Assembly (NCBI GenBank): GCA_016192065.1
Contig: JACPUX010000062.1
Coordinates: forward strand, 1-52,251
Length of the DNA stretch: 52,251 bases
DNA from: Betaproteobacteria bacterium
GTDB taxonomy: Bacteria; Pseudomonadota; Gammaproteobacteria; Burkholderiales; Casimicrobiaceae
Reading direction: 5' to 3'
Part shown: piece by piece, positions 1-7,784 of the stretch
Numbering within the stretch: the first letter of the stretch is position 1
Layout of the letters: each line of letters begins with the position of its first letter
Notes under the pieces: model-generated
The model's database searches: none
What the model saw: the letters and a program-made list of their open reading frames with translations, nothing else
What the model was told of the DNA's origin: nothing
Translations under genes and position numbers: made by a program

Positions 1-245
1 CTGGACCGAACTGGGGGCCAAGCAGGTCGGCATCATGCAAAGCCTGATCGTGACCTGCCGACTGCATGGCATCGATCCGTATGAGTATCTCGTCGACGTG
101 CTCCAGCGCGTCGGCCAGCATCCGGCCAGCCGTGTCCATGAACTCACGCCGCGGTTGTGGAAGCAACACTTCGCCGACCAGCCGCTGCGCTCGGCTTTGC
201 ATAGTCTGCGCACGTAGGGAAGAACGCCGGGGAGTTAACGGTTAC
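1..245 (+). mobile_element. IS66-family insertion sequence, right end only
   Basis: The window opens inside an IS66-family element, and only its right end is present. The transposase reading frame closes at 217. The bases at 225-245 (CGCCGGGGAGTTAACGGTTAC) resemble, from memory, the terminal inverted repeat of IS66 elements read outward (ends of the form GTAACCGTTAACTCC). The element would therefore end near 245. The left end and the tnpA/tnpB genes lie outside the window, so the target duplication cannot be checked. Confidence 0.7.
2..217 (+). CDS. IS66 transposase (TnpC), C-terminal fragment
   Basis: The open frame runs in from the left edge (Trp-Thr-Glu-Leu-Gly-Ala-Lys at the start) and carries the conserved IS66 C-terminal block: SLIVTCRLHGIDPYEYLVDV, then HELTPRLWKQHFAD. 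These match the last 70 or so residues of IS66-type DDE transposases. It is truncated only by the window edge, so the intact protein would be roughly 500 residues. An internal ATG at 35 is not a real start because the family motif continues upstream of it. It belongs to the mobile element ending near 245 and marks the left side of the accessory island. Confidence 0.85.
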   Translation, partial: WTELGAKQVGIMQSLIVTCRLHGIDPYEYLVDVLQRVGQHPASRVHELTPRLWKQHFADQPLRSALHSLRT

Positions 246-322
246 GGCGCCTCGACGAACTCCTGCCCTTGCGCCAAAGTATGCCGGAGTGAAACCGCTG
301 CGGGGAAGGTGGGGTGGCTGGA

Positions 323-481
323 CGCTTACTCAGTGCCGACATGGCCCTGCGCCTTGCCAAGGCCCTGGGCGGCAGCGCCGAATCGTGGCTGCACATGCAG
401 GCCAATCATGACCTGTGGCGGGCAGAGAAGGCCTTGGGGTCCCAAGTGGCAATGATCCGGCCGCTGAAAGAAGCGGCATAG
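323..481 (+). pseudogene. HigA-type antitoxin remnant (XRE family)
   Basis: The frame encodes SADMALRLAKALGGSAESWL, then HMQANHDLWRAEKAL, and stops at 479-481. This is the C-terminal half of HigA-family antitoxins, whose usual pattern is ISxxMAxRLxKAxGxxxExWLxxQxxYDL. The N-terminal half of the helix-turn-helix is absent, and an in-frame TGA at 290-292 cuts off any upstream coding. No higB toxin frame is visible between the IS66 end and this fragment. It is best read as the scar of a lost toxin-antitoxin pair beside an insertion sequence. An internal ATG at 341 could make a 46-residue peptide, but nothing supports its use. Confidence 0.7.
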
Positions 482-544
482 CACCTGCTCTGCTCAGAGC
501 GTTGAAGGGAAGCGGCGCGGCGAGGATATCCGACCCTGGCCCAT

Positions 545-1768
545 TTAACCCTTATGACGCATACCTACTGCATTGGTGACGATTAGCTTTACCGTTGGCG
601 AGACATTTGAAAACCGTAAGCGCTCGCCAAGCAAGTCAGTCGGCAAGTCTCGATAAAGCTTGCCGAAACACTCATCTGCGTAGCTCGAACTCACGATGCC
701 AACTCCAGCAAAGTCCACTAAAACAGGGCGACCGGAGTCTTGGATCAGATTTTGGATGTAGCAACGCATATCACGACCTGCGGCGCGTGTGCCGGTACCT
801 ACGGATATCTTCTTGATTGGGGCGACCAAGAAGCCCTGAGCATCCTCCAAGCTCTCCATTCGGAGATTGACGGGTTCAAAATCACCGTGAAAAGCGGCCA
901 GGAGATCTATGGAGCGGGACGCATCCAATTGAACATCGACAATCGCACCAGGATTGTCTCGATCCAGCACATAGACGGTGTCGAAGTTCTTGATGTGGCC
1001 TGTCTGGCGATTGTAGAAGACTGCTCCACCGCCACTGGATATGGTCATCTGGCCGCGGTTCTGAGTGATGATCTCTGAGGCACCCCAAAGTCCGTTACCT
1101 TGGCATTCGGCGTTGCTTGTCACTCCCCGTTGGATGGCGAGGGTAATCGCGTCGACTGCGGATATTGGTCGATAACGGGAACCAGAGAAAGAGTTAAGAA
1201 CCCCGATTCCTTGGTCGGCAACGCAGAAGGAAAGCCGGCGGCGCTCCTGCTGTAGCTGAAACATGAAGTACCCAGACTGGACATGCGCATGTTGGAACAC
1301 ATTGTCCAGCATCTCCCCAATGCACCACTCTAAAGCCAAAAGAACCCCACCTTCGCAAACCAACTTTCGCGACAGGTAGTCGAGTACGACGTCGAGTAAC
1401 GAGGCCACTTCGGCTGGGCTACTGTATTTCCACACAACTCCAGAGGGGATGCTAGCGGAAGCGATACTTTCTTCGGAAGGAACTAGCGGAGCATCGAAAT
1501 TGGTTTCCGCGAGTTCTGGTACGTCATTGTGAATAGTGACCTTCACTCCCAAGTGACGGAGGTAGTCGATCATGCACGCCAATGGTGAGACGGCGTTTGG
1601 AAAGACCCGAAAATGCCTGGGGAAGTAAAGAATCACGTTGTTCGTCTGAGGGTTGTGCAATATCCACTTCGTAAGTTTTGCGAGCGTGCCCAAATCTTCA
1701 TGAGTTTCGAGTGCGTTTACGAATATGCGCTTGCCCTTTCTCCCAAGGCGTTCACCCTCAGTGCTCAC
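545..1768 (-). CDS. STAS-like / GHKL ATPase / DUF4325 regulator
   Basis: A predicted cytoplasmic protein of 407 residues with three parts. Residues 12-80 resemble a STAS-like fold (VILYFPRHFRVFPNAV, then a helix and GVKVTI). Residues about 120-255 are a GHKL/HATPase domain with an N-box (E152, N156, H160), a G1 box DQGIGV (185-190) and a G2 box GNGLWG (from 225). Residues 313-400 match DUF4325, the STAS-like domain (VDFAGVGIVSSSYADE). Together this recalls anti-sigma kinase plus STAS antagonist partner-switching held in one chain. The GTG at 1768 is preferred: AGGA lies five bases before it and the conserved region begins soon after. A GTG at 1858 would add 30 low-complexity residues. It is separated from the exported-protein genes by more than 500 bases. 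Its exact role is unknown. Confidence 0.8.
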   Translation of the reverse strand: MSTEGERLGRKGKRIFVNALETHEDLGTLAKLTKWILHNPQTNNVILYFPRHFRVFPNAVSPLACMIDYLRHLGVKVTIHNDVPELAETNFDAPLVPSEESIASASIPSGVVWKYSSPAEVASLLDVVLDYLSRKLVCEGGVLLALEWCIGEMLDNVFQHAHVQSGYFMFQLQQERRRLSFCVADQGIGVLNSFSGSRYRPISAVDAITLAIQRGVTSNAECQGNGLWGASEIITQNRGQMTISSGGGAVFYNRQTGHIKNFDTVYVLDRDNPGAIVDVQLDASRSIDLLAAFHGDFEPVNLRMESLEDAQGFLVAPIKKISVGTGTRAAGRDMRCYIQNLIQDSGRPVLVDFAGVGIVSSSYADECFGKLYRDLPTDLLGERLRFSNVSPTVKLIVTNAVGMRHKG

Positions 1769-2304
1769 GAAGTTCCTGCCCACTTGGTACAAGCGTGGAC
1801 TCCTGCTGGACCTAGCCGGGATAGGAAGAAGCCTCGCGGCTCCTCCCACCCAAACCACCGAACCTACGGGTCACGTATCCGGCAGTTCGATGAACTGAAT
1901 TCCTACCGTGGCGCAATGCAGGGAGTTCCAAGATTTCGAAGTAGTGCAATGGCGAGTCCGGTGCCTTCGACAGTCGCCATGGGCTGTGCACCGACTCGCT
2001 TGTGTTCCACGCCTCACCTACCGTTACCCCGCGCTTTCGCAGATCCTGGTACGCGTAGCAATGCACAGGCTCCGGGCCACGGCGCATGGCTCGTCGACGG
2101 GCGCTGTTTGTCAATATACGACTCCGCCCCTGTTTTCGCGGCGACCCAATTTCGCTGCTTTTGCGCGCCTGTTTTCGCGCTCGAATATTTCTTCTCTTCC
2201 GATAAATATCGGACCCCGAGCGTTTTATTCTCTGGCCCATTTTATTCTTAGGCCTGACCAAGCGCCCGAGTTGCGTCTGCACAGAGTCGTCGCCCCAAGG
2301 CTGC
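1769..2304. other. Long intergenic stretch with small repeats and a palindrome
   Basis: No convincing gene is seen. The stretch holds a 12-base direct repeat CCTGTTTTCGCG at 2129-2140 and 2168-2179, a palindrome CCGATAAATATCGG at 2199-2212, and a repeated TTTTATTCT at 2223-2231 and 2240-2248. It is more AT-rich than the core part of the window. On the minus strand a TTGACA lies at 2109-2114, but no good -10 follows at 16-18 bases. It may be the control region of the ATPase gene downstream or the remains of lost DNA. Confidence 0.5.
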
Positions 2305-2931
2305 TTAGATTGCAGCGCAGCAGCCTTGTCGCTGCTTCCACTCCGCCCACGTGGTGGTCGGATTGTCCGGGAATTCGCGTAGAAGGCGCATTTCGCCGTT
2401 CTGCTTCCGCCTTGTGTTGTCCGCCCAAGCGCTTCCACCTCCGGTTCTAACTGCAGCATAAATCATCGCCGCGACAGCACTCGAGACCTTCATATCATCC
2501 ATGCCGTACCGGAATACGATGTCCGCCGTCTCCCGCGGGTACTTCTGTACCCAATACAGGTAGTCGTGGACGATGGCAGGAAACGTGTAGGCCCCGTCCG
2601 TTGGCAGAACGGACCAGAACACACGCGGGATACTTGCCAAGTCGGTGACGAAGCCGGCCGGCACAACTACAGCGGGACCGTCTTGGTCGAGACCTGGGGA
2701 CCACTTGATTTCCTTGTCGAGATAGTAGACGCGGTCACGGAATCGTCCCATGTGCAATGCGCCAGCTACCGCGCCTGGCGCATGCAGTAGCGGTAGCAGC
2801 CAGCAGTCCGCAGCTTTGGGGTCGGAATATGGCTCTTCCGCTCTAAGCTTCTGCGTCAGGGTACCCGCGCCCAGCGCGAGCACGAGCCCACCCGCTCGAA
2901 GCACTTGTCGTCGCGTGTTGAAGTGTTTCAT
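2305..2931 (-). CDS. DUF1353 family protein with Tat-type signal
   Basis: 208 residues. The N-terminus (NTRRQVLRAGGLVLALGAG) has a twin Arg at 7-8 followed by a hydrophobic stretch, which suggests export by the Tat route. The body carries the DUF1353 hallmark: VPAGFVTDLASIPRVFW, then TFPAIVHDYLYW, with conserved Asp and His that could be catalytic or metal-binding. DUF1353 proteins are often encoded in phages and mobile regions, and their function is not established. ATG 2931 is chosen because GGAGG lies five bases upstream; an ATG at 2943 is in frame but lacks a site. It follows the 408-residue exported protein by 59 bases, so they may share a transcript. Confidence 0.82.
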   Translation of the reverse strand: MKHFNTRRQVLRAGGLVLALGAGTLTQKLRAEEPYSDPKAADCWLLPLLHAPGAVAGALHMGRFRDRVYYLDKEIKWSPGLDQDGPAVVVPAGFVTDLASIPRVFWSVLPTDGAYTFPAIVHDYLYWVQKYPRETADIVFRYGMDDMKVSSAVAAMIYAAVRTGGGSAWADNTRRKQNGEMRLLREFPDNPTTTWAEWKQRQGCCAAI

Positions 2932-2990
2932 GTCAGCCTCCAATTCGCAGCCGTGAAATCGGCTCGCTGAACCGATAAGAGAAGCAGCAC

Positions 2991-4217
2991 TCAGCGACCT
3001 TGAAGGTCGTCTAGAAGAGCTTGCTTGGACTCGTCCACTAGGTTCCGGATATATTCCCTACTCGAGTTGGCCGAGGATGCACAGGAGCCGAAGCCAATCA
3101 CTATCGCAGAAAAGTTGCCGAAGTCTACCTGAACACCCCTCTCGCCCGCAAGTGTGAAGAGGTACGCACCAATGGCACCTCGTCCTCCTCTGGCGCACCG
3201 TATTCCAGAATCTTTCATCAGGAGACGAAACTGTAGCATCCGGCCTCTTAAGAAATTGCGTGCACCAAACAAGACTCCCTGTAGGATGGCGTTGCTCATC
3301 TGCTCTCGGGTTTTCCCAGTATGCCGCATGAGGCCTTCGTCATCCATTTCCACGAAGCCCTCGTCCTCTAGCTTTGAGACGAAGACCTCGGACAAGGCGT
3401 CGGGCACTGATGGCGTCTTGGCAATCGCTAAGGCACGTGGTGAACGCTGGATTTCGATATCCACGGCGGCTTGGTAGGCGTCCAATCCCTGCCGCTTGAG
3501 CACTCTGATGAACTGAGCAGCGAACTCGGGAGAGGTATCTACGCGAAGGCTCCAGTTTCCGTGGGGCATGCGCGCTGCCAATTCACTTACCCTGCCTTCA
3601 CCGTATACCACGTACTCTATAGCAGCGGGACCTCGCTGAGAAATTGCCGGCGATGTCCTGGCGAAGCCATGGCTGACCATCGCGCTGCCCGGCTTGGTAT
3701 TGCCGTACTGGACGTTGAAGCCGAACTCGTGCTCAGCGACGGACATGAAGATTGGAGGAAAGGTAGTGTCGAGGCCTCTTGATGCGTTGCCGTTCGAACC
3801 CGGACACCTCTTCGCTTGTTCGATGTACGACGATGTCAGAGCGGAGTACCGACTCGAAAAGTTCGATCTGTAGTCAGAAAGTAGGTCCAGAGTTGCAGAA
3901 CGATAGCACGCGATGCCTCGTCTGCCGCGAAATGTTGAGTGAACGCACCTGAAGCCCTCGAGGGAAGAGGCAGGCGGATGCGCCAAAAAGCAGAGCTTCA
4001 CGTCGCTCCCAGCGGCGAAGTCTCGGATGGCTTCTTCGATGGCGCCGGTCGGGGACACGCACCTGACGTTTGGCCGCTTCAGGCTGGAAATTGTCTCAGC
4101 GATATCACTGCACGCGTTAATCCGGTTGAGATCTATGTCGGCCGCCAGGCAAACGCAGGTAGCGAACGCGGCAAAAATTGGAAAGATTGCTTTAACGGCC
4201 AATGCGTGCGTAGTCAT
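2991..4217 (-). CDS. Exported protein of unknown function
   Basis: 408 residues. The N-terminus is a clear Sec signal (ALAVKAIFPIFAAFATCVCLAA), with cleavage likely near residue 26. The mature part holds several Cys (CSDIAET, RCVSPTG, KLCFLAH, FRCVHS, ACYRSA, RCPGSN, GIRCARG, GSCASS), consistent with disulfides in the periplasm. No known domain is recognised. ATG 4217 lies inside the 3' end of the upstream metallopeptidase gene (26-base overlap), with GGAA eight bases before it, so the two genes are probably translationally coupled. The pairing suggests this protein acts with, or is handled by, that peptidase, but this is inference. Confidence 0.78.
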   Translation of the reverse strand: MTTHALAVKAIFPIFAAFATCVCLAADIDLNRINACSDIAETISSLKRPNVRCVSPTGAIEEAIRDFAAGSDVKLCFLAHPPASSLEGFRCVHSTFRGRRGIACYRSATLDLLSDYRSNFSSRYSALTSSYIEQAKRCPGSNGNASRGLDTTFPPIFMSVAEHEFGFNVQYGNTKPGSAMVSHGFARTSPAISQRGPAAIEYVVYGEGRVSELAARMPHGNWSLRVDTSPEFAAQFIRVLKRQGLDAYQAAVDIEIQRSPRALAIAKTPSVPDALSEVFVSKLEDEGFVEMDDEGLMRHTGKTREQMSNAILQGVLFGARNFLRGRMLQFRLLMKDSGIRCARGGRGAIGAYLFTLAGERGVQVDFGNFSAIVIGFGSCASSANSSREYIRNLVDESKQALLDDLQGR

Positions 4218-4872
4218 TGGCGTTCCAGTAGCGCATCGCTTCAAGAATTGTCAGGTCCGGATAGGGTTCCTTTCGGTTCGAACCGCGCAGGAACGCTTGA
4301 GTACGATGCTCTGGCAATCCATGGTCGTCGACAGTGACCGTGTACGAGCCGGCCAGTTCTAGGTTCGTCTCGAAGTCACCGCCACCGATATGCCCCAACG
4401 ATATGTTGAATGCAAGACCCGCCAGGAAGTCGGCTCCGAGTTCGATGCGGTGGGAGTTCTCTCTTGGGTTTAGCACCGCCAGACCGCCTGCATCTCGCAT
4501 TTGCACCACGTGCGCCAACTCGTGGACGATGGGTGCGAGATAGTTGGACCCCACCTGGCTCGGATACCGGATCAGAAAGCGTTTGCCGTCGCTACTGTCA
4601 GGCATGGCCGAGAACCGCCCGCCGGGGCAAGACTGGAAAGTGACGGCACTTGTTGGAATTCCGAACGTGCGCATGACTGCCAAAACGTTAGGATTCGCCC
4701 CTATGCCCTTGGCGTCAGCCCCGCAAGGCGCGACAGGCGTTGTCTCGTTGCCTTGTGTGAAGGTCCCCCCGTAGAGGCAGTTTGGGATTCGGTCTTCTGC
4801 AAATGCCCGGTAAGGCGAAATTAGCGAACCAGCAACGGCTGCCAGCGCGAGGAGCGTGTGCCCAAGATTCAT
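4192..4872 (-). CDS. Exported zinc metallopeptidase-like protein
   Basis: 226 residues starting with a Sec signal (LLALAAVAGSLISPYRAFA, cleavage near 25). The motif HELAHVVQ at 117-124 gives the two zinc-binding His (117, 121) and catalytic Glu118. ELGADFLAG, with Glu144 and Asp148, matches the third-ligand motif ELxAD of gluzincin-type neutral zinc peptidases. A Cys pair (C31, C50) and C82 may form disulfides. The protein is short for a secreted protease and could be a processing peptidase of narrow specificity. The Shine-Dalgarno site at ATG 4872 is weak. It overlaps the next gene by 26 bases and follows the small Cys-rich gene by 29 bases, so the three read as one operon. Confidence 0.83.
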   Translation of the reverse strand: MNLGHTLLALAAVAGSLISPYRAFAEDRIPNCLYGGTFTQGNETTPVAPCGADAKGIGANPNVLAVMRTFGIPTSAVTFQSCPGGRFSAMPDSSDGKRFLIRYPSQVGSNYLAPIVHELAHVVQMRDAGGLAVLNPRENSHRIELGADFLAGLAFNISLGHIGGGDFETNLELAGSYTVTVDDHGLPEHRTQAFLRGSNRKEPYPDLTILEAMRYWNANDYARIGR

Positions 4873-4901
4873 GACCAGGCAGTGCTACTACAGGGCAACC
4901 A

Positions 4902-5351
4902 TTAGCCGCATACCCCCTGCCAGGCGTAGCCACCTGCAGGGCACATCTGCGGGCACATGCGAGGCATCGCATAGCCACTCTTGCAGGCTTGGTTGGGCTG
5001 GCCATGCCCCGGGGCCACCGGTCCCCAACAGCCGCAAGGAGCGAGAGCCGTCCCCGGCGCAAGCCCGCCGCTTTGTCCTGGCTCCTGTGACCGCGCTGGA
5101 GGCCGCCGGCGGCTTGGCGCGGGTTCGTCTTCCTCTTCGTCATTCTGTTCGAGGATGTCGCGAACCTCGTTTGCATTCATGCCGCAGAATCGGGCGATGG
5201 TAGCAACGGTCTTGCCTTGTCGAGAAAGACTCTTGATCTTGCTGTCGGAGCAGGCCGCGACCGCCTCGGTGGGCACATATGCCAGCAAAAAAGCCAAGGC
5301 GAAACGGGCGAGAAGCTTGTGCAGCCGCCAAGGGCACTTAGAACGTGGCAT
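4902..5351 (-). CDS. Small exported protein with HTH-like segment and Cys-rich tail
   Basis: 149 residues. The N-terminus has a Sec signal (LLARFALAFLLAYVPTEAVA, cleavage near 32). It is followed by a helix-turn-helix-like segment (SKIKSLSRQGKTVATIARFC, then GMNANEVRDIL), an acidic and Pro/Arg-rich linker, and a Gly/Cys-rich C-terminus with the spacing CGCWG, ACKSG, MCPQMCPAGG, VCG. ATG 5351 is chosen over the farther starts because GGAG lies six bases upstream and the signal peptide follows directly. The HTH-like part in an exported protein is odd and may simply be a helical bundle. It is the first gene of the minus-strand exported-protein run. Function is unknown. Confidence 0.72.
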   Translation of the reverse strand: MPRSKCPWRLHKLLARFALAFLLAYVPTEAVAACSDSKIKSLSRQGKTVATIARFCGMNANEVRDILEQNDEEEDEPAPSRRRPPARSQEPGQSGGLAPGTALAPCGCWGPVAPGHGQPNQACKSGYAMPRMCPQMCPAGGYAWQGVCG

Positions 5352-5425
5352 CCCCGTCTCCAGTTTGTTGATCTGGCTACAACGCAAGTACAACATCGTA
5401 AATCCCAAGTTTTTTCTAACGAGGT

Positions 5426-5569
5426 ATGAATCAAAGAATCAAAGGGGAATCAAATGGGCCGTGGTCGAATATTCCAGCCGGCCAAGTAGAACAATTTGCC
5501 CACGGACTTTGGGACAGGAGCATCTGGTCTGCCTTTGTTGATCGCCATTTTCCGCTCCTCTCGTCATAG
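5426..5569 (+). CDS. Possible 47-residue small protein
   Basis: A short frame divergent from the exported-protein run. It encodes MNQRIKGESNG, then GQVEQFAHGLWDRSIWSAFV, ending at TAG 5567-5569. Its amino-acid composition looks like protein rather than GC-rich shadow, with three Trp and a mix of charged and aromatic residues. GAGG is present at 5421-5424, but only one base separates it from the ATG, which is too close to be ideal. There is no family match from memory. It could be a remnant of a longer gene or a chance frame. Confidence 0.3.
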   Translation: MNQRIKGESNGPWSNIPAGQVEQFAHGLWDRSIWSAFVDRHFPLLSS

Positions 5570-5830
5570 CTCGCGACGCAACCTTCTCGGTCCCATGGCA
5601 GCCGAGCAAACGCGAATCAAATAGCGGCGCCCACACCCGGAAAATTCTGTTGGGGACAATACACCTGGCCAAATGGTCGCGCATCACCCAAATGAGTGAA
5701 ATGCGACAACTTGCAATCGTGGTGTTGCGCTGCAACACGACCAGCCAATCTGCACCACAATAGAGAAAGGGCACGCGCCCGATAAACTCTCCGGGTTTCC
5801 CCGGAGTCAAAAACCCTCCACTCTCCCGCC
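5570..5830. other. Gap between the exported-protein region and hoxW
   Basis: No gene is supported. Together with the doubtful 47-codon frame just before it, this forms about 480 bases between the accessory island and the hydrogenase operon. A small hairpin TCTCCGGGTTTCCCCGGAG at 5788-5806 sits just beyond the hoxW stop and could help end the hox transcript, but there is no following T-run on the minus strand. Confidence 0.45.
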
Positions 5831-6361
5831 CTACTCCCCTGACCCCAACGCCGCCCCGACCCACCTCGCAAAGACCTTCAACGCCGCCGCAAGATTTGTC
5901 TCCCCCACCCCCGACACCCCCTCCCCCAACTCAAACCCAACCCCGCCGATCCCCAGCACCTCCACGCTGAACTCTGGCTCGCCATACAACTGCCGATACA
6001 CCGCGAGCAACTCCCCCGGCGATAAGGCGTGGCTCAACGCACCCCGCCCTTCAACGCGCGGCGCGGCGGCAATGGCACAAGACACCCCATTCGCCACCAC
6101 CGCATCCACAAACACCACCCGCTTTCGCCCCACCAGCGCCAACGCATCTTCAATCTGCCACTGATAGGCCCACCGGCATTCCAATTGGCTAGCCGCAATG
6201 GCCTCTTGGTATTCCCGCTCCAGCGCTTCGATAAACAATGGTCCCAAGGCATCGTCACCACGGCTGGGGTTGCCGCAGGCGAGTACCAGTACGGGTGCTA
6301 CGCTGGGCGGGTGGTTTTCAATCGCCACGGCTGCGGCGGGCGAGGAGTTCGCCGGCGGCAT
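5831..6361 (-). CDS. hoxW: [NiFe] hydrogenase maturation protease HoxW
   Basis: 176 residues of the HyaD/HycI endopeptidase family, which cleaves the C-terminal tail of the hydrogenase large subunit once nickel is in place. Seen: GNPSRGDDALGP near 31-42 (with the Asp of the nickel-sensing site), WAYQWQIEDA, VVFVDA, and a later SHALSPGELL with the conserved His. The ATG at 6361 lies 44 bases inside hoxH, and GGAAC precedes it, indicating coupling. The substrate is HoxH encoded just upstream, which carries the expected cleavable tail. The gene closes the hox operon. Acts in the cytoplasm. Confidence 0.9.
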   Translation of the reverse strand: MPPANSSPAAAVAIENHPPSVAPVLVLACGNPSRGDDALGPLFIEALEREYQEAIAASQLECRWAYQWQIEDALALVGRKRVVFVDAVVANGVSCAIAAAPRVEGRGALSHALSPGELLAVYRQLYGEPEFSVEVLGIGGVGFELGEGVSGVGETNLAAALKVFARWVGAALGSGE

Positions 6362-7784
6362 CGCGCAGTTCCACTTGCAGGGGCATTTTGCCGAGGGCGT
6401 GGGTGGCGCAGGAGAGGCAGGGGTCGAAGGCGCGCACGGCCACTTCCAGGTGGTTCAGGAGGCCTTCGGTGAGCTCGCGGCCGTCGAGGTAGCGCCGCGC
6501 CACTTCGCGCAGGGCTTCGTTCATCGCTTGGTTGTTGTGGGTGGTGGAAACGATGAGGTTGCACCAGGTGACGAGGTCGTCTTCGCCGACGCGGTAATGG
6601 TGGATGAGCGTGCCGCGCGGGGCTTCGATGACACCTATGCCTTCTTGTTTTCGTGGGCCTTCGGTGAGGAGCGGGCCGCTACGGGCGGCTTCGTCTTGTA
6701 AAAGGTCTTTGATGGTTTCGGCGGCGTGCAACATTTCGATCATGCGCGCCCAGTGGTAGGCGAGCGGTGCGCGCAAGGGCTCGCCGCCGGCATAGTCGAT
6801 GAATTCGCGGCGCTCTTTTTCGGCCAGGGGCGTGGGGATGAAAGCGCAGTTTTGCACGCGCGACAGCGGCCCCACCCGATACCAGCCCTGCGCCTGGCCC
6901 AGCGCCTTGAGAAACGGGAACTTCATGTAGCTCCAGGGCTTCACTTCTTCGGCGAGGTAGTCGAGATAACGCGCGGGTTCAAGCCCGTCCATCACGATGA
7001 GGCCGCCGGCGTTGCGCACGCGAATGCGGCCGTCGTACAAATCCATTTCGCCTTGCGGGCCGACCAGCGACAGAAGGTGCGCGCGGAAGGCGCCAAAGCT
7101 GTCGTAGAGCGCGGGGTTGGCCAAGTGCAAATCGCGCACCAGGCTCACCGCCTCGCGACACCAGCCGATGATGGGGTAGATGTCGGCGAGCAGTGCGCTG
7201 GCGTCTTGCGCATTGAGCGCTTTGTTCACGCCGCCGGGAATGGCGCCAGTGCCGTGGATGCGTTTGCCGGCGACAGCGGCAATCACCTCTTGCCCGAACT
7301 TGCGCAAGAGCACACCGCGCCGCGCCACTTCAGGGTGTTTTTCAGCGACGCCGACGATATTGCGCCGCGCCGCGTCGCTCTCGAACCCGAACAACAAATC
7401 CGGCGCGGCGAGGTAATAAAAATGTAAGGCGTGCGATTGCAGAATTTGCCCGTAGTGCAAAAGCCGGCGCAACTTTTCCGCGGCGGGTGTGAGGCGGTGT
7501 GCGCCGACCACGGCATCGAGCGCTTTGGCCGCGGCAAGCTGATGGCTCACCGGGCAAATGCCGCACAGGCGCTGCACCATCACCGGCACTTCCCAATACG
7601 GCCGGCCCTGGATGAAACGCTCGAAGCCGCGAAACTCCACGATGTGCAGGCGCGCTTCGTGTACGCGGTTCTTGTCGTCCAAGAGCAGAGTGATTTTGCC
7701 GTGGCCTTCGACGCGCGACACCGGATCGATGGCCACGCGGCGCAGCGGCTTGGCAGGGGCGGAGGTGGGCGCGGCTTCAGTCAT
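6318..7784 (-). CDS. hoxH: NAD-reducing [NiFe] hydrogenase large subunit HoxH
   Basis: 488 residues. It holds the nickel-iron active site of the soluble bidirectional hydrogenase. RLCGICPVSH (C74, C77) and DPCLSCATH (C456, C459, H462) supply the four metal-binding Cys. The 26 residues after His462 form the tail expected to be removed by HoxW. RVEGHGKI near 24-31 is also typical of the family. The start overlaps the end of hoxY by eight bases. With HoxY it forms the hydrogenase module, and HoxF and HoxU pass electrons to NAD. The hyp genes needed for Fe(CN)2CO assembly are not in the window. Confidence 0.96.
   Translation of the reverse strand: MTEAAPTSAPAKPLRRVAIDPVSRVEGHGKITLLLDDKNRVHEARLHIVEFRGFERFIQGRPYWEVPVMVQRLCGICPVSHQLAAAKALDAVVGAHRLTPAAEKLRRLLHYGQILQSHALHFYYLAAPDLLFGFESDAARRNIVGVAEKHPEVARRGVLLRKFGQEVIAAVAGKRIHGTGAIPGGVNKALNAQDASALLADIYPIIGWCREAVSLVRDLHLANPALYDSFGAFRAHLLSLVGPQGEMDLYDGRIRVRNAGGLIVMDGLEPARYLDYLAEEVKPWSYMKFPFLKALGQAQGWYRVGPLSRVQNCAFIPTPLAEKERREFIDYAGGEPLRAPLAYHWARMIEMLHAAETIKDLLQDEAARSGPLLTEGPRKQEGIGVIEAPRGTLIHHYRVGEDDLVTWCNLIVSTTHNNQAMNEALREVARRYLDGRELTEGLLNHLEVAVRAFDPCLSCATHALGKMPLQVELRDAAGELLARRSRGD

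Noticed and set aside
66..455. 129-codon plus-strand frame over the IS66 end and the HigA fragment
   Set aside because: Its frame gives no family similarity, while the neighbouring frames carry clear IS66 and HigA motifs.
1812..2459. 215-codon minus-strand frame across the gap upstream of the ATPase gene
   Set aside because: It is Arg/Ser-rich with no domain, and it overlaps the DUF1353 gene and the ATPase gene in other frames. It looks like chance coding.
5439..5864. 141-codon minus-strand frame in the gap before hoxW
   Set aside because: No recognisable motif and unnatural composition at the ends; it runs into the 3' end of hoxW in another frame.
6726..7427. Plus-strand frame opposite hoxH
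   Set aside because: Antisense shadow of hoxH with no independent motif.
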